Source: Lasiosphaeria ovina (lineage: Eukaryota; Ascomycota; Sordariomycetes; Sordariales; Lasiosphaeriaceae). Taken from it: a DNA stretch of 64,000 nucleotides. Each line of letters starts with the position of its first letter. Within the stretch, counting starts at the first letter, position 1. Location: positions 2,790,001-2,854,000 of the forward strand of contig JAULSN010000006.1 in the NCBI GenBank assembly GCA_033439765.1, in the 5' to 3' direction. Below, piece by piece: positions 1 through 11,125 of this stretch. The position numbers were made by a program, and so were the translations under genes. Under the pieces are notes generated by a model. It saw only the letters and a list, made by a program, of their open reading frames with translations, had not been told where the DNA came from and searched no databases.

Positions 1-1199
1 TAGGGCAAAGCGATAAATAGCATTAGTATATATATAGAGCCCTAACAACAAGCTTTCAATGATATCCCTAGCTATCTAACTGACTGATAAATATCCTCCT
101 ACTAGGCCAACTATAGAGACATCGACTCTTTGGTAAACGCTCATTACCCCGTTAATTTTTACTACAAGTTCTAATTTAATAAGCTTAGCAACTATTTTTA
201 CAAGCCATTTAGACCTATCCTTTATATTCAGGATGTTTTTCACCCTCTAGATTATCATCGCTATAGCAGCCGAAGTCACATTTGCCACGCTTTCCTTCAC
301 TATAGGGAATAATTGGCCATTATATCTATTGATTTCCATTGTCCTCTCAACTATAGCGAGGGAGGTAAGGTCTCCATTATATCTTAAGGCTTCTCCAATT
401 ACCAAGGTTATAAATCTAAAGAATGGGCTAACATCTATTAGTTTTTATTAGGTATTAATTCTCGAAGCCCAGGTATACGGTCATTCTCTTTATATCCCTT
501 GGCCATTATATTTATCGTTACTTCCACGGTTTTCCTCGGTAGAAACATACTCGAGTCAAAATTACCAATTCTTGGATTAATTCTACAAACATCGGCTATA
601 GTCAGTTACCGACTCTAGATAGTTTAGGAGTAGGCACGAATCGCACAAGATACCTCGACAAACAAAATGCCTATCATACTACATCTCCAACTTCGCATCT
701 TAGTATTTGGAGCCAGTATATCTGGAGTACCACCCGCATTACAAATTCACAGACTACTAGTAAGTTTATATATACTAAGTCTCGTACGTTATTAACACTA
801 CCTAAAAGGTCTTTACGAACACCTTCGCGATCCACGACTATATTACGTTATTAGCCTCCTTATTACTCCCAATATTTAGTCGATAGATACGCGCGGGAGG
901 ATTAAGAAATGAACCAACGTCAGCGGGGTCGTTAAGTAATATTTCTTTACGGAATTTGACTTCTCAAGGCGGATACTAATAAGTATATAGATATGAAAAT
1001 ATTAATATACTATCGAGAATGAATATAAATAGATATAGAAAACTAGGTACCGTAGTATAATATAAGACCTCAACGTAGTCTTTTAATACGGCTTATTAGG
1101 GACCGTACCCGCTACGAAAACAGTGCAAATAATGATTATGGGACTACCTAAGAAACCGAAGGCAAGCTCCAGCGTACGTAGCCACTTTTAGGATCCCAC
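1..1199. other. AT-rich RIP-degraded tract, no gene recognised
   Basis: Stop-dense in all frames and rich in TATA, TTA and TAA steps. A hydrophobic stretch can be read on the plus strand near 500-640, but no family was recognised. Probably an old duplicated sequence degraded by RIP. Confidence 0.5.
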
Positions 1200-2481
1200 T
1201 ACAAAATATGACGCGTAATTGGGGTTTGACGTTGTACGCGTGTGTTTCGATTCGAGGTTACAGAATGGGGTGCACAATCGACAATGGTGGCCCAGAACTA
1301 GGCTCGCGTGTGATCGTGCCTCTAACCTCCGACGGAATGTCTCAATCCGCGACGCTCGTTCCCATCAGCGACGCTCGTTCCCGGACCGTCCTGGTCCTGT
1401 GCCCTTGAGAGTTAAGACTCGGAGACTGGCGGTGGTCAAGACCTCTCTCCACTGTCTCTTTTGGAGCCGATTTGCATCCGTGTCCGGAAGAAATCCATTG
1501 CGGAAGGCACAGAGGGGCCCAAAATCTGCCCATGCCTTCTTCCCCTCAGTACCGCTGGGGCCCCCTGTCGGGAAAAGCCAAATTGGCGGCCTCTAATTCG
1601 TGGGAACCCCAAGGCGTGGCTGAGATCGTTGACCCCTGTGCAGATCTCCGTGAAGTGGGATGGCAATCACAAACTCTGAAATGGTGAAGGGTTGTCCTGG
1701 CAAATTTCGGGATCAAAGACGACGCCATGATCCGGCTATGGATGAGAGAACCGCGTTGACGTGTCGGAATTCCCAAAATCTAAACCGAGTCGGCCAAGAT
1801 GCCCAGGTCTTACCCCCAAACACCGCGTCGCAGTTGCTCCAAGAATGCGCTGCGCCAACGGAACACGTAGGTCAGCGACGTCTGAGAAAGCAACCTATCC
1901 CTCGCAGCAATATCGTCCCGCGGCCTTCCATTATATCGAGGCAGGCTAGGTCGCCTGGAGAGCCAGGTTTCGCAGCACGCTGAGCCCGGAAAATCGGCGT
2001 AGCGGCTCAATATACCTAGCACGTTTCTATTAACGGTGGCCGGATGTATGAGACATGAAATCGGGTGACGACGCCTCGGCAAATAGGCCGGGGCTGTCTT
2101 CAGCATATCGATGGCGACACTGGCGCTGGCGCCCGGGATATAATGATGTCTCGGTAGTCGGTGCTACAAGTACTACCACGCCTGGAATTTGGGTGTACAA
2201 ATAATATTCTCCTCAGCCCCACCTGACCTAAAAGGAACGTAAAATGTGGAGGTTCGGCAGGGTGATCAGGCCGCTGTGTTCTAACCACCCCTCCTGCTGC
2301 ACCACAGCTGCGGCTGGCTGCGCCCCCACAGAAACCCAGCAATCCGAGCGAATTTTCGGGGATAATCACTTTCTCCCCCTCATGCCAACTACATACGTCG
2401 ACGACGTCTCTACGCTCCTTCACGACAGCCTAATAAGCTGCAAAACAAAAAGACAGACAAGATAAGCCGGATACCACAAAC
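1200..2481. other. GC-balanced segment upstream of the HET gene
   Basis: Base composition returns to that of the gene islands. Only short mutually overlapping open frames are present and none shows a domain or consistent coding character. The last few hundred bases must contain the promoter and 5' leader of the HET gene, but no clear TATA element or intron was identified. Confidence 0.4.
1349..1382. repeat. two-copy 19-bp tandem repeat
   Basis: The 15-mer GCGACGCTCGTTCCC occurs at 1349-1363 and again at 1368-1382, separated by ATCA. It is a small direct duplication in a non-coding GC-balanced segment. Confidence 0.8.
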
Positions 2482-4923
2482 ATGGTCGACAGTTACCTCG
2501 CAGCATTTTATGAGCTTTGGGTGTGGGTCATCGTGATGTTACTAGGCGGCGTACTCTTATTCGGCGGATTTCACAACCAACTCCAAGGACCTGGCGACGG
2601 CAACGGCCGCGGGACAGCGGCGACAGAGCAACTGGTGACGCGTCGATTCGCGATCTCTTCCAACAACTGCCGCGTCTGCCAAGCTCTGCTGCAAGCCTGG
2701 GGCGTGGTGGCAGGCGACCCTCCTAAAAACATCTTGATGCTCGGGTCTTTCGAAGACGTAATGGCCATGGACTGTCCAACACACAAGTCATTGATTGAAG
2801 CCTACGTTAGGGCCTGGGAGGAAAACTACGGGGCCCGAGAGGCAAGGGGACATCCTAGGTGGACAGGGCGCGAAACCTCTATGATGCTCTCCCTCAGCGA
2901 CGAGCGGCCTCTACTACAAGAATTCGGTACGCTCGGGGATGCTTCGTTGGAATGGAGCTTGTCACTCGCGAAATCGCGGTCCCAACCTATTGGACAGGGG
3001 CGTATCTTGGACCCGAACTACATTGACCTGAACGTGATCAAGCACTGGATGAGCGATTGCCAGGCACACCACGGGGCGGCATGTTCGAACCCCATGAGAT
3101 TATTCTCTATTTCCCCCGCCTGGCTCGTGGACGTCGAGCAGAAATGCCTCGTGCCTGGGCACAGTCGCAGCGGTCCTTTCGTTGCATTGAGCTATCGATG
3201 GGGCACAGCCAAGCGGTTTCAGGTCGGGCCTCTGGAACTGCAATTATTGCGACAGCCTCACATTCTCGACGACCGCATCAGTCTCGAGGAGATCCCCGCC
3301 ATGGTTCATCACGCAATTCACCTCGCCTCGGTGCTCGGGATACGCTACCTCTGGGTCGATATGCTTTGCATCGTGCACGGCGAGGGCCAGGGCGCCGCTA
3401 AGCAACTGAACCTCATGGGAGCCATCTACGCGAGCGCCATCGTCACCATCGTTGCTGCGGACGGCGATGGCAGCGAAGGCATCGCCGGCCTCAAGGGCGT
3501 CCCAGGCTCTGCGAGTCGGAACCTGTCCCAACAGATCATTCGTTTCGGCGACGAGAAAGTCGTCATTCGACGTGGTCGTATGGTGTTCTTAGAGGGCGAC
3601 ACGCCATACTACACCCGCGGCTGGACATACCAGGAGCGTCTCATGGCCACACGAAAGATCTACTTCCAGGACGGACAAGTACACTGGGAATGCCGGCGCG
3701 TCGTGTTGCACGAAGAGACAAGCGGCCAAGCGGAAGTTTTTACCGTACCCTACAGCGAATCACAACTGCGTCAAATGTTAGCTGGCTTCCCAAAGCTAAG
3801 TGAACTCCAAAACGTTATCAACGACTACAACGTGCTCGACCTCACGAACGAGGAAGATGCGCTGCCTGGATCCCTCGGTGTGCTCTCTGTGCTTAGCCGC
3901 ACTTTCAAGGGCGGCTTCCTCTACGGTCTCCCAGAAATGTTCTTCGACGCCGCTCTGGGATGGCAACCAGACAATCCACAAAGGGGGCCGATGACCCGAC
4001 GGAGGCATTCAGATCGTGCGGAACACCTCAAATTATTCAAATCGGGCTTGCCATCCTGGTCTTGGATTGGATGGAAAGGTCGCATAAGCATGGGCTGGCA
4101 GGAGGCACTCCTTTTCAACGACCTCCAGTCATACATTCATGAGGTCACTCCCATCACTCGGTGGTTCACTGGGCGCTCTCCTACTACCCCGGAGCCGTTA
4201 CGTCGGGAGATCCGGCCATATTGGTTCGAGAACCGAAGGCGCTGGAAGAGATTGGCGCCCATCTCAACGCTACCAGAGGGCTGGACACGCCACGAGGTCA
4301 GACCAGTCCGGGCACCCTCTTATGAGTCAGGATACCAACAGGCTTTAAACGGGGACCGAGCGCAACTGTGGCCGGACGGATGCGGCCGGTTTGTCTACAG
4401 CCACCGGAAATTTCCTCGCGACAAACTTGAGAGGCACGGCCTCTTCTTCTACCCTTTCCCCGTGCCCAACATCGACGAATTTACCCCCTCTGACATGCCG
4501 GAACAAACAGCTTTCTTATTCTGTAGGACCCTGGGGGCACGCCTCTGGGCACGCGAACAGGACCTGCGGGGTAACTTTGACCTTGAGGCGATGCCGGTAC
4601 AGTTGTTCAATGAAGTGGGCAACACGATTGGTACCCTGCAGCCGCACGACGGCTCTCAGATGGCCGAAATCCGGTCTGCATCAAGGGGCAACAAGTTAGG
4701 AGCCGAAGTTACGGTAGTTGCAATCAACATGATACGGCGTCAGAAGTTGACTAGGTACGAGGGAGGTTTGTCCAGTGGTTACCCTCTCATAATTCAAGAC
4801 ATCTACACGGTTTTGTGGGTGGAATGGGAAGGTGGAGTGGCGTATCGTAAGGGGGTTGGGTCGGTTGAGAAGGCTATGTGGGAGCAGCTTAAGCTGTACG
4901 ATTTCAACTTGGTTCTTGGATAG
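2482..4923 (+). CDS. HET-domain protein with N-terminal membrane segment
   Basis: Single uninterrupted 813-codon frame; the ATG sits in a good fungal context (ACAAACATGG). The heterokaryon-incompatibility domain spans roughly residues 233-386: block 1 'FVALSYRWG' (about 233), block 2 'YLWVDMLCIVHGEG' (about 288) and block 3 'RGWTYQERLMA' (about 379). These are the three conserved HET blocks. HET proteins trigger cell death when unlike fungal individuals fuse; many also act downstream of NLR-like sensors. Residues 10-29 form a hydrophobic segment (WVWVIVMLLGGVLLFGG), so the protein may be membrane anchored, which is not typical of the family. The remaining 430 C-terminal residues match no domain I recognise. 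Codon use is GC-balanced with no RIP stops, so the gene is probably functional. Its partner and ligand are unknown. Confidence 0.93.
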   Translation: MVDSYLAAFYELWVWVIVMLLGGVLLFGGFHNQLQGPGDGNGRGTAATEQLVTRRFAISSNNCRVCQALLQAWGVVAGDPPKNILMLGSFEDVMAMDCPTHKSLIEAYVRAWEENYGAREARGHPRWTGRETSMMLSLSDERPLLQEFGTLGDASLEWSLSLAKSRSQPIGQGRILDPNYIDLNVIKHWMSDCQAHHGAACSNPMRLFSISPAWLVDVEQKCLVPGHSRSGPFVALSYRWGTAKRFQVGPLELQLLRQPHILDDRISLEEIPAMVHHAIHLASVLGIRYLWVDMLCIVHGEGQGAAKQLNLMGAIYASAIVTIVAADGDGSEGIAGLKGVPGSASRNLSQQIIRFGDEKVVIRRGRMVFLEGDTPYYTRGWTYQERLMATRKIYFQDGQVHWECRRVVLHEETSGQAEVFTVPYSESQLRQMLAGFPKLSELQNVINDYNVLDLTNEEDALPGSLGVLSVLSRTFKGGFLYGLPEMFFDAALGWQPDNPQRGPMTRRRHSDRAEHLKLFKSGLPSWSWIGWKGRISMGWQEALLFNDLQSYIHEVTPITRWFTGRSPTTPEPLRREIRPYWFENRRRWKRLAPISTLPEGWTRHEVRPVRAPSYESGYQQALNGDRAQLWPDGCGRFVYSHRKFPRDKLERHGLFFYPFPVPNIDEFTPSDMPEQTAFLFCRTLGARLWAREQDLRGNFDLEAMPVQLFNEVGNTIGTLQPHDGSQMAEIRSASRGNKLGAEVTVVAINMIRRQKLTRYEGGLSSGYPLIIQDIYTVLWVEWEGGVAYRKGVGSVEKAMWEQLKLYDFNLVLG

Positions 4924-5071
4924 TCTGGCCGGATCACTTAGGCTAGCTAGAAGCGCAGACATCGTATATTACCTGTTATTCCAGGAACATTCAGGTCTTA
5001 GCGGGCAAACGACATAGCGAGCGCAATCAGGAGACAGACGATGCTAGGCGCTTAATAAGTATCTGAGATAG

Positions 5072-5659
5072 TTGCTCTCGTACAGCATTTTTATCCATTC
5101 GAGACGAGCCGCTACTCTAAAGCGCAAGCAGGAGGAACTACAGGAGCGCGTCGACCAACTCGAGAGGCTCCCCGCACTCCTCAAGACAAGATCTCTCAAG
5201 GAAACGACTGAAATCGTCAACCGATTGCGGTCTGGGCTGAGCAGTACCGATGTCACGCTTAGGGATCTTCGTGACACGGATCTTCTTGCTCCCGCACTTG
5301 CCGCCAGTGCATCGCCTGCCCAAGCGTCTGGGTCCGTGTCTGAGTCTAGGTTCGGACCTGTGTCCAGGCTTGTTCTGCCGAGCAAACGGAAGCACCAGGA
5401 CGACGATGTAGACCATTACAAGGAGCTCTTCGATTTGCTGATATCAGTTGGCGACCAAGAGGCCTGCGAGGTTCTCCACCGGCTTAAGAACGGCGCCGGT
5501 GTGGGCGAAACGATCCGCTATGCCAAGGAAGCTGACCTCCTCCTCCAGCTATCCCTGGTTCCTGAGACCAGCCGCCGCTACCAGTTTCCATACCGGTCAG
5601 AGTGGCCCGACTATCTGAATACGCCCGAGAGTCCATACCTTGAGACAGTAAGGTCTTGA
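5072..5659 (+). pseudogene. beheaded zinc-cluster-type transcription factor remnant
   Basis: An open stretch of 195 codons starts with TTG directly after an in-frame TAG and contains no suitable ATG at its beginning, so the 5' end is missing or on an unseen exon. Residues 12-35 (AATLKRKQEELQERVDQLER) resemble the dimerisation coiled coil that follows a fungal Zn2Cys6 zinc cluster. The C-terminal part, with 'EADLLLQLSLVPETSRRYQFPY' around residues 150-172, resembles the conserved block in the same class of fungal regulators. No CxxCxxxxxxC cluster is visible in the 150 bases upstream. It lies 150 bp after the HET stop on the same strand. It is either a 5'-truncated pseudogene or the last exon of a gene whose zinc-cluster exon is lost. 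Codon use is normal and there are no RIP stops. Confidence 0.6.
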
Positions 5660-6392
5660 TCCAGGTTTGTGAAAAAGCTTACAAGGACTAAAGTATCAGA
5701 GAGAGGTACGAAAGTCAGGTGCGTTGGCATTCGGCCGCTGTATGAATGAAATGAAGCTTGTGTACAATGCTACCGTTTTTAATGGTAGAGATAAAGCAAC
5801 GATAAAAGGAATTGCCAGTCTTCCCTCTCCTTTGGCGGTAACGTTAGTTTGATGCCATGCTGTCACCTCAAGGTGATTCTCCATATAATCCTGTGATTGA
5901 ACCTCCGACTGCACTTCGGACACGGATACCGGCCATTACGACCGGCTGGGCTGCTTTTATTGTTATAATTATGGCTATTCAGGCTGAGAAGAACGCTGGT
6001 CGCGACTTCATGGTCAGGATGGATTAGGACATGGGACTCGTCGCAGATCTTTCCTTCAAGGCAGATATATTAGGGAAAATACTAAGAACGTAATCCTGCT
6101 TCCTGGCGACTCAATTCGCGACGGGACCGCCGTACAACGGCCTAAGGCTTCCTCCTATCCAAGCTCCTGGAGGCCCGCATCCTCACATTCGAATTCAATC
6201 TACGGCCGCAAAATTACTATTTGACTAATCGTCTAAATCTTGCGATCCAGCCTGTTTATACGCGGGATTTTCCGGGTCCAATAGCCTCTATCTTTTCACA
6301 CCTGCTCTAGACACATCCTCCAGATTACTTGACCATTTAAATCCTTTACCGCCATCCACCGACGTTTGGTACTGCTGGTCAACCGCACCATC
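5660..6392. other. intergenic, no gene supported
   Basis: Moderate base composition. A 75-codon minus-strand frame at 5696-5923 starts with GTG and carries a hydrophobic patch, but has no eukaryotic start and no recognisable domain. Nothing else stands out. Confidence 0.4.
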
Positions 6393-7083
6393 CTATACGG
6401 CTGACAGTTGATCCCCTCTGCCCGGAGAGTTGGGGATGGTGGAGAGATTTGACGGATAATCCTCTGGAGACTCCGCACGCATGTCCCCAAAAGCCGGCGT
6501 ACCTTCAGGCAGCTGCCCGTAGAAAGCCTTATTGAGGTTTCCATATTGCAAAGAGCGATCATCCTCGTGCAGTTGTATAGTTTGTCGCGGATAATCTTCG
6601 AAGAAGTATATGTCAAATACGAGGGTTATCCGTCCAGTCTGAGGATTCGGAGTGAAGGAGACTTCTATCTGCCCGTTTCTCGAATTATCGTCCAATTTTT
6701 TGATGTATTCGAACTTCCCGTCACCCCAGCGTGCGGTTAAGATGCATCGAGTACCACGGAAATCCTTGAGGGCCGGCCCATGGTTCTCCTGATCCTCTAA
6801 GATCGATACTTCATCTGGCTTAAGGCATCCAGCTTGTGCCTGCTAATAAAGTTTGAGTTAACAATTCGTTAATAGTGAGTGCGTATGCTCAAACCTTAGT
6901 GGACCGTTCAATCTCCGGAGATGCGGCCGAGGTCCCGGATTGATCCTCAGAAGCTAGTAGAAAAGTTGTCGATATGATCAGGAAATTGTTCTTATCTATG
7001 CTACCGATGATAATCTGAGGTGAAATTTGAGTAAGGATAAGGGTGTTCTTAAGTATGAAGAACGGGACAAATTGACGGTTAAC
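6393..7083 (-). CDS. two-exon hypothetical gene, 5' end not resolved
   Basis: Two open stretches join in frame across a 55-bp intron. Exon 2 is 6393-6839 (149 codons including TAG) and the preceding exon is open from 7083 to 6895 (63 codons). The intron (6840-6894) reads GTTTGAGC at its 5' end, has an ACTATTAACG/GTTAAC branch-like region and ends TTAGCAG. The splice joins '...EIERSTK' to 'AQAGCLKPDE...' without losing the frame. The product has a Ser/Thr-rich stretch, then a compact region with 'TARWGDGKFEYIKKL' and alternating beta-like residues ending 'FFEDYPRQTIQLHEDD'. No family was recognised. The upstream exon lacks an ATG and begins after a TAA at 7084-7086, so another 5' exon is expected or the gene is truncated. 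Codon use is that of the GC islands. Confidence 0.55.
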
Positions 7084-8131
7084 TTAGGACTTAAGTATTA
7101 ACCGCCAATAGCTTCGGCTCGAGAATAACTAACTCTGGTTATCATTGGCGTCCGCCTGGCACTCGGCTATGTCCTTTATTAGGGTCACCTGCCTCCTCTG
7201 GTGGCGTGTAATCAAACCACCCCAATATTAGACTTTCTGAAACTAGCGGTGCCTATAGGCTTTCTCAGCCGAGCTCCCCTTGCCTCTAGTCCCGTATACG
7301 TCTCGCAAATTCGGCGCAGTGCTCATTTCCGTGCTCTATTGACCTTCTAATATAGGACATTCCTTACAATGATACGCTACTTCTGAGTCACATTCCCCTA
7401 TAGGCTGCGCCGAGCAAGAAAGGTAGCGGTGTTAGTTCCCGAACGGGGATTGTATAATAGTGCGGTGATTTGGTAGGTGATATGTTGGAATACGAGCCCT
7501 CTGCTGGACTATCTAGGACATATCGCATGGGTACGTTGGGTTAGGGCTGAAGTTCATGGTTGGCTTCAGGAGCGTGACTGCTAGTGTATACTACGCTGGG
7601 ATTGATACATACCGTTCTACGAGCTAAAAAGGGACCCATGACTACGCAGATGCCATTCGGGCTAACTAATAGGCCCTTTGACACGTCTTCGATATAATGG
7701 GAAAACCCCGAGGTACTCGGCGCGTGTCAATCCACCCGGTGAAGGATCGCTTCTAGCAGGTGCTGAGGCTTACAAGTAAAGAAGCTAGCCTTTGAAGCCG
7801 ATAATAAGCGCCGCGATGAAGACGAAGCGGAGCTGCTGCGAAATCGAGGCACATCAAGTAGTCGAAGGACAGAAAAAAAGCAGATATCAGTCTTAAGAGA
7901 GCGGCTAAACTGCGCCGTGAATGAAGTCTGGGGTGTCGAGAAACGGAGATAAAAGCTTAATATAAAGGGTAGCCGACTTGAGGGAAAAGCGTATAGCGAC
8001 TAAGAAGAGCAACCATAAAGGGGTTCCCAGTATGTTCAGTCTCAAAGTAATTTTAACGCGGAGTACTAATTTCTATAGAGGGATGACGATGCCAAGATAT
8101 CTATTTGGCGTAATCTATAAACGACGTACTA
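7084..8131. other. no gene recognised
   Basis: Mixed composition with frequent stops. It may contain the missing 5' exon of the minus-strand gene ending at 6393. A purine-rich stretch at about 7780-8030 lacks a long frame. No RNA gene or repeat was recognised. Confidence 0.35.
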
Positions 8132-8586
8132 GTAAGTCGTACGAATGAACCTTGGTCGGTGACGTGCCTTGTGGAGTTGGGCTGGTCGATAGTCAAAGCC
8201 CGTCGCCGTTCCGCCTATCCTATCTAATTAGGTTAATAAAGCGACTCAAAGTTTCTCCAGCGAGTAGATACTACCGAACTTGTTTCTGTTATTATAGGTG
8301 CTTTTTTGCCAGCAGAAAATTTCTTTAATATGATCTATCTACTAACAACGTAATAAGTAAGTCGTACGGATAAGCTTACCAACATCTCTTTATAAGGCTC
8401 AACTTCGTCGGCGATATACCAAGTGGAGTTTTGCTAATCGGCAGCCGATGGTCTGTCGCCACTCCGCCCAGCCCATCCAAACTTGCGGCGAGAATATGGA
8501 GCAGATACGTATCGAATATAGCACAGCATTTCCGATTCGTATCTTTTCTACCATTGTCGATACATACCTTTTTGCTAGCAGAAAAT
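8132..8586 (+). repeat. diverged tandem duplication, units about 190-230 bp
   Basis: Unit 1 starts at 8132 and unit 2 at 8357, both with GTAAGTCGTACG. The order of shared blocks is kept: a 'gtggagtt' block, then 'gtcgccnttccgccna', then 'ttttttgcc(t)agcagaaaat' (ending 8320 and 8586). Unit 2 is about 40 bp longer and less AT-rich, and unit 1 carries more C-to-T type differences. The duplication is old and the units are non-coding. Confidence 0.6.
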
Positions 8587-9100
8587 GTACCTGGGAAATT
8601 TTTGGCGGAGAGGAATTCTGCCGCTCATCTTGCCCCACTCCAACGTGCATGCCGACCAGCGGGGTGCCCGTTGTTGACGGGGGTTAGGGTTGGCTTCTGA
8701 CCAACTCCACTTACAACGACAACGCATCATGAAACATCTTTCGAGCTTGGAATTCGCATCTGTCTTTTGATGAGACGTCTGTTTCAGATGTCAGAGGTAC
8801 TGGCTAAGAATTTGATGCCATGGCTTGGATCAATACGAAACCTCTCCAACAATGAGTCTTCATGAGCTAGCAGTTCCCGAACGGCAACGTCGATACCTCC
8901 TCCCCTCCCCGTGCCGCTTCTGCTGTTGTCTGGTTCACAGCAGCCTAGAATCCGCCCAAAGTAGACTCGCACCCGAAGTGTCGCGGTGAGGGGGGTGCTT
9001 TGTTTCTTCCGCTCTAGGAGCGACTTCCACAGCTAGACCTATCACCAAAGTGAAATGACTTAATTGTAGGTAGTTAGGCACCATCACCACGCGCACACTA
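8587..9100. other. GC-balanced segment, short frames only
   Basis: Minus-strand frames at 8784-8972 and 8935-9177 are open and GC-rich but begin without ATG. They may be pieces of a spliced gene, but no splice pair was convincing. No domain was recognised. Confidence 0.3.
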
Positions 9101-9406
9101 CTACGTATATTTGGTATAATCCAACGGTGAATATTCCCCAGACCGTGGCTCTGCTTTGCTGGACGAAGGATGGCCATGATAGTGATGGTTTATAACAACG
9201 ACATCGTTGCCACTCCTGTTCTTGGATACCCTGACGTTGGCATAGTTGGAATTGCTCTGCGAACCGCCCACGCTGGGCCCTGGGGCTGGGGAGGGCCTAG
9301 GGGCTGGGAAAGGGGCAGGAGTGCTGCGTTTCGAGTATTTGCCCCAGTCGCGCGCTGGCTCATTCTCACTGTGACTGGACCTAGCTATTGTTAACGAGAT
9401 CCTCAT
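9101..9406 (-). CDS. small proline/serine-rich hypothetical protein
   Basis: 101 codons with a true ATG. The product begins MRISLTIARSSHSENEP and has a Pro-Ala-rich segment (about residues 30-45), then a basic and asparagine-rich part and 'NDVVVINHHYHGH'. No signal peptide, membrane segment or known domain is seen. It could be a small gene, the first exon of a longer one, or chance. Confidence 0.3.
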   Translation of the reverse strand: MRISLTIARSSHSENEPARDWGKYSKRSTPAPFPAPRPSPAPGPSVGGSQSNSNYANVRVSKNRSGNDVVVINHHYHGHPSSSKAEPRSGEYSPLDYTKYT

Positions 9407-9620
9407 CTGTTATTGCCTCACGGACAAACGACGGGCTTGCTCAGATGGCTTACATCGAAGGAAATATTTGTGGCTCGGTGCTCGGGGCCATTTTCCTGGG
9501 CAGTGAGTAGAGACAGGGACAGTGAGATATGGCTGGGACCTCGTCAATCTTCCCGTATGGCGAAATCTTGAGGTTTTAATCCTAACCCCACTGTGGCTGC
9601 GTTGCTTTGGCCCGGATGCT

Positions 9621-9704
9621 GCAACCCAGTGCTTATATACACGTGCAAAGGAAAACAACGAAAGAAAAGCGAAAAATAGGGGGTGACCCCTGATCCCCAA
9701 GTCA
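9621..9704 (-). repeat. R1 repeat, copy a (head only)
   Basis: Read on the minus strand it begins TGACTTGGGGATCAGGGGTC and continues through 'ACCCCCTATTTTTCG' to 'gtgtatataagcactgggttg'. The same roughly 85-bp head starts three other copies, at 15997, 21338 and 39494. Beyond the head this copy is unrelated to the others. Confidence 0.8.
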
Positions 9705-10301
9705 GTACTTCGTTTGAAAACAACGGAAATTGATAGTAAATGCCAGTTCTATTACCTGCGCAAAGATGGTCAGGGAGATGGTCTTCTAGCTATCTAGTGG
9801 CGAAAGGAAATAGTTTTGACATAACCTTCTCATAATCGTGGCATTTCAGAGACATTACGATCCCTCTATGTAACGCGAAAGCCAAAACTCATTCCATACC
9901 AGTTGTGCCTTCCCCGGATCGGGAGATTGTGGAAATTCTCACCAAGTCAATAAAGTCATAATTTCTGACTTATTTCAGCCGCCTTTTGAAGCAGCCTACA
10001 TATAGCAAAAGAATAGAAACTCAGATATAGATCATGTCATTAATATTATAGATATCAATTCTCAATACTCGTCAAACTTGGGATACATGGCCCGCCAAGG
10101 CTTTCTTGAGATTCATCCCGATTCATAGTGCAATTATATCGGATGTTATCGAAAAGTCGATTACTATCGCCTCGGAGACGAACTCTTGGATTTTAATAAT
10201 GAAGGTGAGGAATTACACTCTAGGGTTCGTCAACCCCAGAGTATTCTTCCTACGCGGGTGCCTTAGCCCCTTACCTACTCGAAGATCGTAATAAGTTATC
10301 T
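9705..10301. other. transition into RIP-degraded DNA
   Basis: Composition drops towards AT. Short frames such as 10106-10291 show no domain. No gene is supported. Confidence 0.4.
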
Positions 10302-10566
10302 AAATTAAGCGAAGAATTTATATGACTTAGAGTTATAACGCCAAATCCAGTGAGATTTCCCACTTGGAATTAGATTATTGCTTCGAAATAAGGGCTTTCG
10401 AGATTGGGTTTGGATTAATAGCTGGAGTCGATATAACCTGCTCCGTAGTTTGAGTACGAGTACTATATATTATACTCTGCTGAATAAAATCTATAGAGCT
10501 AGTTATATTATATATATAACTTATCGTAATACTCGATAAAAAGAGAATGATTATAAGGATTCGCAT
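10302..10566 (-). pseudogene. 5' part of a membrane-protein gene (RepX copy 1)
   Basis: The frame begins with ATG at 10566 and a hydrophobic signal or anchor (MRILIIILFLSSITISYIYN), then a Ser/Thr/Gln-rich ectodomain-like stretch. It is stopped by TAA after 63 codons, but homology with the copy at 47723 continues through 'KWEISLDLAL'. It is a RIP-degraded fragment of a secreted or membrane protein; the rest of the gene is absent here. Family unknown. Confidence 0.5.
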
Positions 10567-10773
10567 TACTCTAGTTTATATACGTAAACGCTAGTAGAGA
10601 AGATAGTAGAAGAAACAAAAGATCGAGTTAATAAGAGATAATCCTTTAAAAGCAAAAAGGCAACTAGGGTATTTTTTAAGTCCCAAAATCAGGATCTTTA
10701 GAAAGCAAGGAATAGGGGAGGTCTATATTAACCTCTCCTCTATCGGTCTTAGGAATAAGTAGAAGCCTCAATA

Positions 10774-11125
10774 ATAGACTTAAATATTAACTATACGAGA
10801 GGATTCGCTAAGGCCTTAATACTAGATTACTTAATCGAATCCTTAATATACTAAGTAGAGGAGTTTAGAATAATTAGCTAACTAGAGGATATTAATAAAC
10901 TTATCGCCGAAAATACTATCCTTTATTAACTTCTCGCTATATATCGGAAATAATAGTTTGAGATAATTGACCTCCTCGAACGAACCCAATAACAACTCAT
11001 AGTACTGCAAATAGCGGTTAAAAATTATACTAGTCAGGAAATTGCCGCCGAGCGGGATTAGCTAGTATTCTGGAGTATTAGGAAAAACCAAGTCCAGCTT
11101 CTAAAATATAACCTTAGAGGATGGA
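10774..11125 (+). pseudogene. coiled-coil protein remnant (RepX copy 1)
   Basis: Reads 'LLDYLIESLIY*VEEF..', then a heptad-like region and 'QEIAAERD', with TAA/TAG interruptions and no change of frame. It is the same protein as the minus-strand reading at 47160-47516. The start codon is ATA here, the expected G-to-A product of ATG. Short coiled-coil proteins of this kind are common passengers of fungal repeats; the function is unknown. Confidence 0.5.

Noticed and set aside
1208..2423. Several overlapping 60-125 codon frames on both strands
   Set aside because: Mutually overlapping, no domain, no splice logic; treated as chance frames in GC-balanced DNA.
9410..9700. 96-codon minus-strand frame 'MGIRGHPLFF...'
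   Set aside because: Its first third is the R1 head read as protein; the same peptide arises from the other R1 copies, so it is a repeat by-product.
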